Shown: positions 30,234 to 39,660, counted from the first letter of the stretch. The stretch: 64,000 bases of DNA from Saccharomycopsis crataegensis (GCF_037102585.1 NW_027043824.1:434001-498000); one strand, 5' to 3'. Notes: generated by a model from the sequence alone, not told the origin. Made by a program: numbers and translations.

Positions 30234-33200
30234 CTATATCAAGATCTTCAAAACTTCTCTTCTCTTTCCCTTGATTGCCCTTGATGCATCAGCAGGTAAG
30301 CTTATCAATGCCTCTTCGAACAAAGAAGCCAAGTAATTTCTATCAGCATTCTGAAATTGGTTCAAGTAAAGAGTCAAGAATGAGGAAATGTACATAAATA
30401 CATTAGCTCTCAACCCTGGCAAGAACTCCAAGACCTTAGTAGTGATATCTGATTGTAATTCGAACTTGTTGATGTTCAAGTTGAAAAACGATGGTAGTTG
30501 AATGTCGTCAAGAATAAAAGTTGCAAATTCTTTTGGAATGATCCCACCATCTAGATTATTGAGTAACAATAATAAGGTTCTTACCATTGCGTTGGCAATA
30601 CTGTTAGTCTCGTCTTCTCCGTTGAATTTTGTGGTCTGTTTTATATAGTTTTGATCCAATCCTTCACTATTTTCTAATTGCTCTCTTATTGATAAATCTA
30701 AATCATCGAGAATTTTGGACTCGAGCTCCATCTTGCTGCTACCATTGAAATCATAAACATCATTGAACATATCTTGGTGCAAATTGTTACTCAAGTAATT
30801 AACCAATTCATAAATTGAAGGTGGGATTCCAGAAGACGAGCCAAACCCTTTGATGTTATTCAATAAATCCAAAGACTCCCCAAAAATAGAGTTCTTGGTA
30901 ATGAACTCATAAGTTAAAAAAAAATCTTTTGCCCCAATAATTCGAAGAATAAGCGATAGTAAAATTTTCTTAATTCCCACCTTGACAGAATTCACCTTAA
31001 TCTTCACTTTCATTTTACCCAATGCTGGAATGGTTCCTTGAGTTGGAAAAACTTCCACCACTGGCTGCTTCAAATAATTCTCAAACAAACCCTTGTCATC
31101 AACGTCATTAGTATCCAAGGTTGATTCGACTTGGACAAACTTATTTAAATTCTTAGGATCGTAGTTCACAATTTCCCATGAAAATCTCTTTTTACCATTA
31201 TTCTCGATCACAACTTCATGTTCCATCGGTTTATTGAAAATTTTCAAATCTTGAACTTTCATATCAATTGGAGAAATTTCTGCCACTGGCTTCTTAGAAT
31301 TCTCTTGCAAGTCAACAGTTTTCAAAAAACTCTTCATCAATTTGTATCGTTCATCAAAATCAATAAGGTCTAGTTTTTGTAACGTTAAATCTAAATAGAC
31401 TGGTCGATGATCACTGCTAGTGAAATCTGGTACCGATTCGTATTTATTCACCCTAATATGTCTTGATGAAGAATCATGAGGAGATTCTGACGGGTCGTCT
31501 TCAAAGATATTCGACTCACTAAAGAAAATACGATCAGTATATGAAGGAATACGAGCAAAATCATAAGGAGTATCATCGTATGGTCCTGAATTGATAGAAA
31601 GGTCTTCAATATCAATGTTTGAATCTTCACTGACCTCATTTATGCTTCCTGAAGTGATGGTTTCACTAGAAGATGGCACTGTCGGTTTATTTTGCTTCAC
31701 CATGCATTTATAAGTTGGCATAAAATCAATTGGTGCTTCATTGAAACCACCCAAAATATTCAAGTTTCCCTTTTCAATGCTCAACAGGTCCCTTTCCAAC
31801 AAGGCATCGATTCTTTTTTGCAACACTAATTCCTTCACCTCATTTTGGAATTCTTTATTTGCCTCATTGATATTATTAGCAGTAGCGTCTGTCGGTTGTA
31901 AGTCATTACCCAAAGGAACTAGTCTGAAGTTCATGTCCCCACCAAAGAAAACAAAGCAGTCATTAAAAAATGAAGTTTTCAGATCAGAAATGTTTGGAGA
32001 TGTAACTTTGAAAGTGGCACCATCGTTTAGTGATAAAGATGGAGATTTAGGAAACTTATCTGCTAATCCAAGTAGTGGCGACACGATTTTGGACGCTGTT
32101 TCTTTAGGTGAGGTAATCGTAGACCCTTGTTCAGCCATTAATGAAATATCCTGGAATTGTTCACCATTGGCCAATGAATTTTTCTTTGAAGTTTCATCAT
32201 TCCCCTTATTCTTCAACGTCAAATCTTCCATACTTATCAATCTATTATCCCTCATAGTCTCTTGATCATTAAATTTGAATGGGTCAATATCACCGCCATT
32301 GGTACTATTACTGTTAAAATAGTCGTAACTTAGCAAAGGGTTCACCAAATAGAAGCTGTCGTCTTTAAAATATTCCTTGAGTCTTAGATTTTTTTCAATA
32401 GCTTGAAGTTCCCTTTTCCGTTTTGCAAGATTGTTCTCGCCCGCTGTTAAATGTGTATTGACCACCACAAATTTATATCCATGAACAATGTCTTTCCGTT
32501 CTTGGTCTGTCAATTCAGTTGCTTCATCAGTGATATACGGTAAAATGTCTTTATCATAACTGAAGGTGAACTTAATTAAGATTGCTCCCTTGTTACCAAA
32601 CATATTCAAAATTCCTGTACCGGTAGTCGATACTTCAATATTGGAAATTTGCCTCTTCAAGCACTGTCTAACAATAATAATCGACGATAGACCCACTAAT
32701 CTATTATCCACCAAATAATCATACTTCAATGAATCCTTTTCTTCATTTAAAATCCTGTCAGATGCGGTCAAATTACTACTGGAACTTGAAGGTCGACCAT
32801 CAGTGAACTCCTCATTCAAAATTCCAATGATAAAATTGGCCCATTCATTTACCAACACAGGGGATGAATAAAATGAAAGAGTGTTTAATATCACGGTCTC
32901 CTGTAAATTAATAATGTACATATCGGGTGCTTTAATGTTAGGATCATTCAAATCACCTTGAACATTCAATAACTTCTTCAAGTTTTCTCTTTCGGTTTCA
33001 AACACCCTGGAGTTTCCTTGCAAATTCCATGTGATGATCCTCACATTGATGTCGCTAGGTTTGATATAGTTTTTCAAATTAGAGCACAAGAACTTGAATA
33101 ATTGGATCTTTTGGCGTTTTTTCTCTTCTAATTGACGTTGTTGTTTAAGTTGGGCTAAGGTGGTTTCACTTTTTGACTGCTCAATGAATTTAAGCCCGCT

Positions 33201-33482
33201 CTTCCATTGACTAACAAAATTGGTGAAATGATCCTCTGCTTCATCGTCATCGAAATTGGCACTGCCAATCGATGAGTTTCGGAAGTTAACCTGCATTTGG
33301 TCTGAATTCACCCTCAATGGTTGAATCTTCAAAATATCCTCGTTGGTCAAGAGTTTAATCTCATCATAAATGAGAAACTCCCCGTTGGAACCTTTGGCGG
33401 TTTGTAGGGCATATCTCGGAACATCTTCTTCTGAATCCGGTGGGAAATACCATAATTTTGTTTTATCTGTCACCAATTCCAT
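30234..33482 (-). CDS. OCRL/INPP5B-type inositol polyphosphate 5-phosphatase
   Basis: From the first ATG (33482; the ORF extends upstream only through a GTG) the product is 1082 residues. The 5-phosphatase domain spans about 145-695: RIITWNLQGN (148-157), INLQET, VVNTHLTAGENN, FGGDMNFR, PTYK, IPSYTDRIFF and SSDHRPVY. A beta-rich ASH-like segment follows (about 735-860). The last 190 residues match the RhoGAP-like fold of OCRL/INPP5B (GIPPSIYELVNYL ... NAMVRTLLLLLNNL), with no obvious arginine finger, as in OCRL. Such type II enzymes remove the 5-phosphate of PI(4,5)P2. S. cerevisiae has Inp54 and the Sac1-fused synaptojanins but no enzyme of this layout. A low-complexity Ser-rich insert splits the catalytic domain. 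Residue 566 is CTG-encoded where OCRL has Gln. Confidence 0.82.
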   Translation of the reverse strand: MELVTDKTKLWYFPPDSEEDVPRYALQTAKGSNGEFLIYDEIKLLTNEDILKIQPLRVNSDQMQVNFRNSSIGSANFDDDEAEDHFTNFVSQWKSGLKFIEQSKSETTLAQLKQQRQLEEKKRQKIQLFKFLCSNLKNYIKPSDINVRIITWNLQGNSRVFETERENLKKLLNVQGDLNDPNIKAPDMYIINLQETVILNTLSFYSSPVLVNEWANFIIGILNEEFTDGRPSSSSSNLTASDRILNEEKDSLKYDYLVDNRLVGLSSIIIVRQCLKRQISNIEVSTTGTGILNMFGNKGAILIKFTFSYDKDILPYITDEATELTDQERKDIVHGYKFVVVNTHLTAGENNLAKRKRELQAIEKNLRLKEYFKDDSFYLVNPLLSYDYFNSNSTNGGDIDPFKFNDQETMRDNRLISMEDLTLKNKGNDETSKKNSLANGEQFQDISLMAEQGSTITSPKETASKIVSPLLGLADKFPKSPSLSLNDGATFKVTSPNISDLKTSFFNDCFVFFGGDMNFRLVPLGNDLQPTDATANNINEANKEFQNEVKELVLQKRIDALLERDLLSIEKGNLNILGGFNEAPIDFMPTYKCMVKQNKPTVPSSSETITSGSINEVSEDSNIDIEDLSINSGPYDDTPYDFARIPSYTDRIFFSESNIFEDDPSESPHDSSSRHIRVNKYESVPDFTSSDHRPVYLDLTLQKLDLIDFDERYKLMKSFLKTVDLQENSKKPVAEISPIDMKVQDLKIFNKPMEHEVVIENNGKKRFSWEIVNYDPKNLNKFVQVESTLDTNDVDDKGLFENYLKQPVVEVFPTQGTIPALGKMKVKIKVNSVKVGIKKILLSLILRIIGAKDFFLTYEFITKNSIFGESLDLLNNIKGFGSSSGIPPSIYELVNYLSNNLHQDMFNDVYDFNGSSKMELESKILDDLDLSIREQLENSEGLDQNYIKQTTKFNGEDETNSIANAMVRTLLLLLNNLDGGIIPKEFATFILDDIQLPSFFNLNINKFELQSDITTKVLEFLPGLRANVFMYISSFLTLYLNQFQNADRNYLASLFEEALISLPADASRAIKGKRREVLKILI

Positions 33483-34243
33483 TATTTGGTTGGTCTTGTT
33501 CTGTGCTGTAAATTCCTTGTTCGATATCCTCACGTATCACTTAACAAATTAAATACTAGACTAAAAAACAAAAAAAAAAAAAAAAAAAGATTTATAGAAA
33601 TGAAATCAAAAACACAGAACCAAAGAAAAGGAATGTATCAATCTGCAAATGCCCCTTATTATTTAGCCTAACCAGAAGCCAATAATGCTTAAATTATACT
33701 TGATAACTTTAGCATTGTGTGTCTGTTTAGTATTGTAAAAAAAAAAAAAACTTTGTGCTAAACAAAGAAAGGACAGGTATTACCCAGATCAACCGATTAC
33801 TTGACGTGTTACAACTAAAAGACGAGAGAACAACATGTGTAATTGTTATTGAATTAAATACATAGAAATAGGATACGAAAAACCTTGAAAGGTTTTGGCG
33901 CTTGATATTGACCAACTTCTAGAAAGATATTTATATCATTTTGTTTTTTCCAGATCAAAAATATTTACAAAAATATTAGGTATAGGGAAAGGCAAAACAG
34001 AAACGCAAAAACAAAAAGAAAATATAAGATAAACCGAAAACTTTAGATAACCCAGACAAAAAACATTGAAGATTTAGCCACCCATCATAAAAAGAAAAAG
34101 AAACAAATAAAAAAGACAAATGTAAACTGTTACCAATGGGCAAATTCACCACCGCCTGGCCCGGTATCACCGGGGGCTACTCATAACCAGTTAAAATAGA
34201 ATCAAGAAAAGAAAAAGTAAAATGATAGAAAAGGTTCCCTTAA
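33483..34243. other. 5-phosphatase promoter; GC-rich islet at 34130-34176
   Basis: A-runs occur at 33570-33588 and 33737-33750. Most of the rest is AT-rich. A GC-rich islet at about 34145-34176 contains CCCGGT-ATC-ACCGGG (34160-34174), which could be a hairpin, or part of a last exon of the upstream gene (see findings). No other gene is apparent. Confidence 0.35.
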
Positions 34244-34963
34244 TCAACCAAAGGGACTAGTCACCTTGAAAAGTTCTTTCTGTTCACTATTTTCCCGAGT
34301 GAGTTCATCGTGTATAAAAGTTTGTTCATCCCTATAAGAAAGGCCATAGTTTGTGAAATCTATGATCGGACATTTGAGAATTGAATTTCTTGATGGGATT
34401 TCATTGTTTGATCCATCAAGTAAAGATCTTAATTTGGCAGGGTTTTCCTTCAAATCTTTTTTCAACTTATTGAGTTCAACAATATCATTTTTTACCTTTT
34501 GTCTCAGTGAATAAAGTAGGTTGAGTGCCGAACAAAGAATGATATAGTCTGAATTTGATTCAAGGCTGTCCAAGCTTGCATTATTTTTGTTCATGCATTG
34601 GTTATTGGCAACCCCAGTATCAACACGAACATTCACTTGTTGATTTGGTTTCTTCTTTGGAAAACTGTGAAGTTCATCCGTTATAATATCAATACCCTTG
34701 CTTTTTTTATTATATATACAATCCAAATGCTCAGATGATGTTGGAGATGATTCCGGAGATGAAACCCCAGAGAACAGAGATGGCGGAGGGGTGAAATTTT
34801 CATTATTTTGTTGTTTATGAGAAACAACTGGTTTTCTGTGAGAAATATGATGACGCCGAAGCCGACGATCATATGCAGTCTTATTGAAGCCTTGAATCTC
34901 TTCATGTAGACGTTTCCTCTTGAGGTTATCTGAAGCGCGGATGATGTGTAGAGTAGCCGCCAT
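34244..34963 (-). CDS. Unassigned protein, possibly nuclear
   Basis: The 239-residue product starts MAATLHIIRASDNLKRKRL, has a basic arginine/histidine-rich stretch (residues 32-50, RRLRRHHISHRKPVV), a Pro/Ser-rich region (FTPPPSLFSGVSSPESSPTS) suggestive of phosphorylation, and a helical block (about 140-185) SDYIILCSALNLLYSLRQKV followed by an amphipathic lysine-rich helix. The N-terminal basic cluster could be a nuclear localisation signal. I do not recognise the family. The C-terminus may be longer: a possible 72-nt intron (34248-34177) would replace the last residue or two with PGDTGPGGGEFAHW ending at 34130. Confidence 0.55.
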   Translation of the reverse strand: MAATLHIIRASDNLKRKRLHEEIQGFNKTAYDRRLRRHHISHRKPVVSHKQQNNENFTPPPSLFSGVSSPESSPTSSEHLDCIYNKKSKGIDIITDELHSFPKKKPNQQVNVRVDTGVANNQCMNKNNASLDSLESNSDYIILCSALNLLYSLRQKVKNDIVELNKLKKDLKENPAKLRSLLDGSNNEIPSRNSILKCPIIDFTNYGLSYRDEQTFIHDELTRENSEQKELFKVTSPFG

Positions 34964-35877
34964 CTTTTGATATTTCAGGAAACTGCCAGAAAATAATTAT
35001 TGAAAAAGAAAAATGTTTCGTTAATAAAATCGTTTGTGAAGTCAAGAATAATTCGTCCCAAATAATACTATATCGGGGAGGCAAAAAAGAAAGAGGAAGA
35101 AAAGCTAATTGATTGCAAAAGATTCCCCCAAATTTAACTTAAAAACGACATACAATAATAAGACTCGAACACCACGAGGCCAAGAACGGCTGTAACACGT
35201 TATGACTATTTAACAAGGGATGCGCAAACAATAGTCAATATTAATACTAGTACTAATATGTGGTTTAGTTATTAGAAAAACAGACGCTCACAATAACAAC
35301 GTGCAATAGTTGGAGGGTCGGATTTGAATTTCTTTTTTAAGTTTTCTTTTTTTTTTATTTTATTTTATTTTTTTTTTTAGGGGGGGACGCTGTTTTCCCC
35401 TCAAGTAGTAGGGGCGGCCAAAAAGCTCCTGGATGAGAGAAGGAACAGATGGAATAATCAATTGGGTTTGACGCCACACTCTCAGAAGAGTGAGAATGGT
35501 TGCGATAAATAGATAATTGTTCACCGCCGTTTGTATTTAAATATATTGTAAGCACCTGTATCAATACAAGGGAAACAGACAGACGTGTGATGATGGCATC
35601 TAGGGGGTGTAAGTGGCAAAAAAAAAATTGAACGTTTTTTGTAAATTTTTTTTTTTTTTTTTGACAGTGCCGTTATTTTGGCACATGATATTCTCTGTCA
35701 CGTGTGTGTATAACATATAATGCTGTATGTATAATGTATAATGCTGTATGTATAATGTGATTTATGCATTGAAACTTTTTTTTTCCTTCGATCTTTCTTC
35801 TTCATATGTGAAAATCATCAGGTAGCTGAAGGCCAAAACCAATAGTGACCCGCACCATCCTCAAACCATCACCAGTG
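34964..35877. promoter_or_regulatory. Divergent promoter region upstream of the MRX15-like gene
   Basis: About 0.9 kb without a gene. It includes T-rich tracts (35349-35379, 35647-35661), a STRE-like AGGGGCGG near 35409, CACGTG at 35699-35704, and two exact 21-bp tandem copies (35716-35736 and 35737-35757; TATAATGCTGTATG core). Confidence 0.4.
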
Positions 35878-37122
35878 ATGAACAAAGTAGGTCTCTTTCG
35901 TCTTACAAGACAGGCTGCATTCTCATTCAAGAGAACTCAACCTAGTATAACGGTTGCTTGGAAACCACAAAAGTTACAAATCACTCTTGTAACATCTAAA
36001 GGACTCTATTCTACGGTACCAACGAAAAAAGATGATAAAGACCAGCCTCAGCTTACTCTAAGGCAACAAAAAGATATTCAAATCTCCAAAAATATTATCC
36101 AATCACAGGTAAATCAGCATATTCCAGGTGAGACCGATCAAACCAACACGGTTCTGAGCAGAATCCCAAAATTCCCATTTAGTAAAGATGCCGTCCCAGT
36201 ATTGATCCCACGACCAGGAGTTCCTAATCCAGGATCAAGCCTCATGTCAATGGCAAAGAAATTGAAATCATCAACTGAACCAGAGCTCATTTATGAAGCG
36301 GAATCTCACCGTTTGTATTTTGTTTTTTGTGGGGCATTTGCCTTGGTAGCCATCATTTATGGTTTGATTTTCTTAGAATCTGCCACTAATTCTGCCTGGA
36401 AAATTTATTCCACCAATGAACAAGATTTGCCAGAAATGCACAATTTGGTGATGTTCATTTCGAGAAACTTTGTGACCCTTTTGGTCTTTGCTTTTCCAAT
36501 TGGGTTAGCCGCGATGTTCCTTACAGTTCCTGCCAGATTGATCAGAAGAATGTGGTACATTCCAATCCGTGGCAACGAATTGAAGAATAATCCTGTTGAA
36601 ATGGTCAAGTTCACCAGCCATCCAATCTTCCCAGGGAGACCAACCCCAATTCATACCATGCCTCTCTCTATGTTGAATAGAAGTTATAAGACGAAGATTT
36701 TCACAAATGAAGGTTTTTACTTGACCGCTGATAAGGGATCATTTTTGTTTTTATTAAAAGAAGGCAATAAAAGAATTCCTTGGATTGCCGATAGAAAAGG
36801 TTTCTTCTGGGGTGATGGAAGATTATTTGATCATTTATTTGGTAAGGAAAGTATCGAAGAAGCTGATTTGGGGATTTCTTATGATGACAAAGTCGGTGCA
36901 ATTAATGAGCGTGTTAGACAAGAACTGAAGAGATTAAGAGCGGAAGAAGGGGTTGCTTGGCAGTTCAAAGAACAAGGGAAGTTGATGAGAGATGACCTCA
37001 AATCTCTTGTCAATATTGTGAAGAATAATTCCAAAGTTAAATCCATTGGCGGCAGTCAAACTGTCTCTAGTGCCGTCTCCAAGAAGAACAAAGCCCAAAA
37101 AACCAGAAAGGGCAAGAAATAA
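35878..37122 (+). CDS. Mrx15/TMEM223-like mitochondrial membrane protein
   Basis: I start at the ATG at 35878; the reading frame extends 11 codons further only through a GTG. The 414-residue product begins with a mitochondrial presequence (MNKVGLFRLTRQAAFSFKR). Two membrane segments (about 150-168, FVFCGAFALVAIIYGLIFL, and 198-222, NFVTLLVFAFPIGLAAMFL) are followed by a conserved domain with VKFTSHPIFPGR, NRSYKTKIFTNEGFYL and RKGFFWGDGRLFDHLFG, and a lysine-rich tail. Two inner-membrane spans plus this C-terminal domain fit the Mrx15/TMEM223 family, which helps tether mitoribosomes to the inner membrane. The match is by layout and partial motifs, so the symbol is withheld. Confidence 0.55.
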   Translation: MNKVGLFRLTRQAAFSFKRTQPSITVAWKPQKLQITLVTSKGLYSTVPTKKDDKDQPQLTLRQQKDIQISKNIIQSQVNQHIPGETDQTNTVLSRIPKFPFSKDAVPVLIPRPGVPNPGSSLMSMAKKLKSSTEPELIYEAESHRLYFVFCGAFALVAIIYGLIFLESATNSAWKIYSTNEQDLPEMHNLVMFISRNFVTLLVFAFPIGLAAMFLTVPARLIRRMWYIPIRGNELKNNPVEMVKFTSHPIFPGRPTPIHTMPLSMLNRSYKTKIFTNEGFYLTADKGSFLFLLKEGNKRIPWIADRKGFFWGDGRLFDHLFGKESIEEADLGISYDDKVGAINERVRQELKRLRAEEGVAWQFKEQGKLMRDDLKSLVNIVKNNSKVKSIGGSQTVSSAVSKKNKAQKTRKGKK

Positions 37123-37379
37123 TAAACTAAATAAATTGTAAATATTTTCAAAATTTTATATTCCATAAATATATTTCGCCATAAGTACAGAGGAATGCTC
37201 CTGATCAATAACAAAAAAACAAAAAAGCCAATAAACTAGGATCGTAGTGGAGCCTTTATGTCTATTTACTATCATCCTAGTGACATTAATCGGCACAATA
37301 GTTATAGAAATCCGGGTTACCCATGTAACCCATCATACAGTTGACACAAAAAATAAGAAGAGGCAAATTGAAACGCATA

Positions 37380-37565
37380 CAGTGTTTTCATTTTTTATTC
37401 GTACCAACCACCGGAAATGTTCATACCAGTGGCAAAAAATAATTCATACCGACCCCCGGTATTTTTCGTACCACCGCAGCGGGATTTATTCAGACCATCT
37501 AAGAAAAATAGTTCATACTATTGCACTTTAATTATTCATACCAACAGAATACAAAATTCATACTA
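37380..37565 (+). repeat. Left terminal inverted repeat with about 23-bp periodic motif
   Basis: The motif TTCRTACC (variants TTCAGACC, TTCATACT) begins at 37398, 37420, 37443, 37465, 37489, 37512, 37535 and 37557: intervals of 22-24 bp, about two helical turns. The first 131 bp are identical to the right end. Evenly phased copies suggest multiple transposase-binding sites on one DNA face; this is inferred. Confidence 0.85.
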
Positions 37566-37862
37566 AATGCATAAAATTCTTATGCTTTCATTAATATTTT
37601 ATCTTTGATATTATTAAACATGTTATAGGGGACCCGCACACCCAATAAAGCCCCTTTGCAATACTCATTTACCATTTCAAAGGCTCATAACCAAATTTTG
37701 GAGTGGTTTCGTCCTTCCTTAAAATTTTAAATTTTCATTAATTTGTTTTGGAGCTTTGTTGCGTCTTTATGTAATTTTTTTTATAGTTTTTACTTTTTTT
37801 TTTTTGGTTTGTTTTCTGTATTTTGTTTTCTAATTTTTTTTCTTCATCTTTGGTATTTGTTT

Positions 37863-39182
37863 TCAAAAGAGCTGCTGTTGTAAACAGAGATCAATATGTC
37901 TAGAAGCATGTCTGCAGAATCCCTTGTAACTATCAAGGGAAATATTTTCTGTGGCTTCTTTCACCCTTGGAGTTAATTGCTCCTTCTTGCTCAAGTTTGA
38001 TCTTTTGACTTTACTCTTACACACTGACCAGAATTCTTCTATAGCATTCAACCCTGGAGAATAAGGAGGTAAAAACACAAGTTCCAAGCCACTCAGTGCC
38101 ACTAGTAACTGAAGATCACGTCGTTTATGAATGGCAGCATTATCAAGGATCAAATATTTCATACCTTTGAGCTCCTCGTTATTTTCTATTTGCTGGATCA
38201 CTGACTTTACAAAACTGTAGAAGTGATTAGCTGTAGTACCTTTACTCACTTTGTCAATGGTCGTTTCTGAATCAAGTTTTCTCTTCTTATTGGATGTAGC
38301 CACTGGAGTTCTGACCTTTAATTCAATACAACCTTTGACAGAAATTGCCCCAATGAACGAAATATTAAGCCCTCTGGTTACGGGAACAGTAAGAACTGCT
38401 TTTTCACCCACAGCAGACCATCCATACTCACGCCGCATACTGATATTGAAACCTGCTTCGTCGATGAAAATACAGTTTTGACTAAAGTCGAGCTTGTCTT
38501 TATACTTCTCTGCCCACTCGAGTCTCTGTTTCTTCAATTCCTCCAGACTTCTTCTCAAAGCCCATTTAGAAATACGTTTGAGACTTAGCTTACAGACCTT
38601 GGTTACAAAGTTATAGATTGTTGTAGCCTTGGCTCTTACATTGGTGAAGGCTTTCTTGAGTCTCTCCAACATAAAATCGAGAGTCACTGTAGCATCTTCC
38701 TTTATCAATTTTTGAAGGAATTCCTTATGTTCATCAGTGAGAAGGGGTTTACGACCTCTTTTCTTTATTGGCTTCGAGATACCATTTAATTCATTGACAA
38801 GTATTTTGTTCCACTTTCTTTTCCATGTGTAAGCAGTTTGCAAAGGTATATCTTCTAATTTTGCAGCCTTGTAAGCTGATACACCTTCTTCCATGACCAA
38901 GTGCCAAAATCTTTGTTTGACAGCTTGATTATAATACCGGTACGAACCTCTATATCTTCGTTCTTTCATTTCTGTTTCCATCTTAGCATCTTCTTCTTCT
39001 TCGAAAATAGGATCAATTTCCATAATACCAGGTTTTTCAAAATGCTTATAGTCACTGTAACTAAAGCAAGCTTCAACTGGTGCTATTTCAGACTCTAAAG
39101 TCATTTCACTGGGTTCAGCATAGAATCTATTACCTAGGCCATCAACATACCCATCAGTTAGTAGCTTGGCTTTCAAGTCCAT
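37863..39182 (-). CDS. Tc1/mariner-superfamily transposase (DD34E)
   Basis: The 439-residue protein has an acidic N-terminus, a helix-turn-helix region (about 82-135, NQAVKQRFWHLVMEEGVSAY ... TAYTWKRKW), an AT-hook-like GRKP linker at 143-146, a second helical DNA-binding region (about 150-205), and an RNase-H-like DDE domain. The catalytic triad is Asp241 (IFIDEAGF), Asp347 (LILDNAAIH) and Glu382 (NAIEEFWS), with 34 residues between the last two. PPYSPGLN (372-379) is the usual family block before the Glu. The frame is uninterrupted, so it may be active. A CACGTG lies at 39336-39341, 154 bp upstream of the start codon. Confidence 0.92.
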   Translation of the reverse strand: MDLKAKLLTDGYVDGLGNRFYAEPSEMTLESEIAPVEACFSYSDYKHFEKPGIMEIDPIFEEEEDAKMETEMKERRYRGSYRYYNQAVKQRFWHLVMEEGVSAYKAAKLEDIPLQTAYTWKRKWNKILVNELNGISKPIKKRGRKPLLTDEHKEFLQKLIKEDATVTLDFMLERLKKAFTNVRAKATTIYNFVTKVCKLSLKRISKWALRRSLEELKKQRLEWAEKYKDKLDFSQNCIFIDEAGFNISMRREYGWSAVGEKAVLTVPVTRGLNISFIGAISVKGCIELKVRTPVATSNKKRKLDSETTIDKVSKGTTANHFYSFVKSVIQQIENNEELKGMKYLILDNAAIHKRRDLQLLVALSGLELVFLPPYSPGLNAIEEFWSVCKSKVKRSNLSKKEQLTPRVKEATENISLDSYKGFCRHASRHIDLCLQQQLF

Positions 39183-39474
39183 ACTTAGTTTTGATGGTAA
39201 AATCTTATGCTTTTTTTTGTAAGTAATCTGGTGATCATATAAAGACCGAATTGAATGTCAAAAGTGGGAATTCATCATCTTAAATGGAGAACAGCTCCTA
39301 CCATACATTCGTTCCCATTTCTTGAAAACCGTAATCACGTGCTACTATTAATATTATTATAGATATCCGGTTTTATAGAAAGTAGCACAGAATTATGGAA
39401 AAAATGAGTATAATTTGTTTAAACTGAGTAGCTTAGAGGCTTATAGAGCCAGTCACTTAAAAAAAGAAAGGAAT

Positions 39475-39660
39475 TGATATGAATTTTATTTCCTGTTGGT
39501 ATGAATAAATAAAATGCAAAGGTATGAATTATTTTTCTTAGATGGTCTGAATAAATCCCGCTGCGGTGGTACGAAAAATACCGGGGGTCGGTATGAATTA
39601 TTTTTTGCCACTGGTATGAACATTTCCGGTGGTTGGTACGAATAAAAAATGAAAACACTG
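39475..39660 (-). repeat. Right terminal inverted repeat
   Basis: This is the inverted partner of the left end. It is identical for 131 bp from 39660 inward and then about 80% similar for the remainder, with the same periodic motif (GGTAYGAA on the + strand). Confidence 0.85.

Larger units (their letters stand above)
37380..39660. mobile_element. Complete Tc1/mariner-type DNA transposon
   Basis: The element is 2281 bp, bounded by inverted CAGTGTTTTC termini and flanked on both sides by TA (37378-37379 and 39661-39662), the target duplication of the Tc1/mariner/IS630 group. The terminal inverted repeats are identical for 131 bp (37380-37510 and 39530-39660), then similar but diverged for about 55 bp more. 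One intact transposase gene lies between them on the - strand. Identical ends, an open transposase frame and an intact TA duplication all point to recent movement. It sits between the MRX15-like gene and BXI1, with its right end 95 bp from the BXI1 start. Confidence 0.93.

Noticed and set aside
33483-33533. Upstream extension of the OCRL-like gene
   Set aside because: The added 17 residues start with GTG; the first ATG is at 33482.
37247-37531. ORFs at both transposon ends with the same protein sequence
   Set aside because: They are translations of the terminal inverted repeats on opposite strands, not genes.
37380-39660. Pogo/Fot1-type (DD35D) assignment of the transposon
   Set aside because: The last catalytic residue is Glu with 34 residues after the second Asp, so Tc1-like DD34E fits better.
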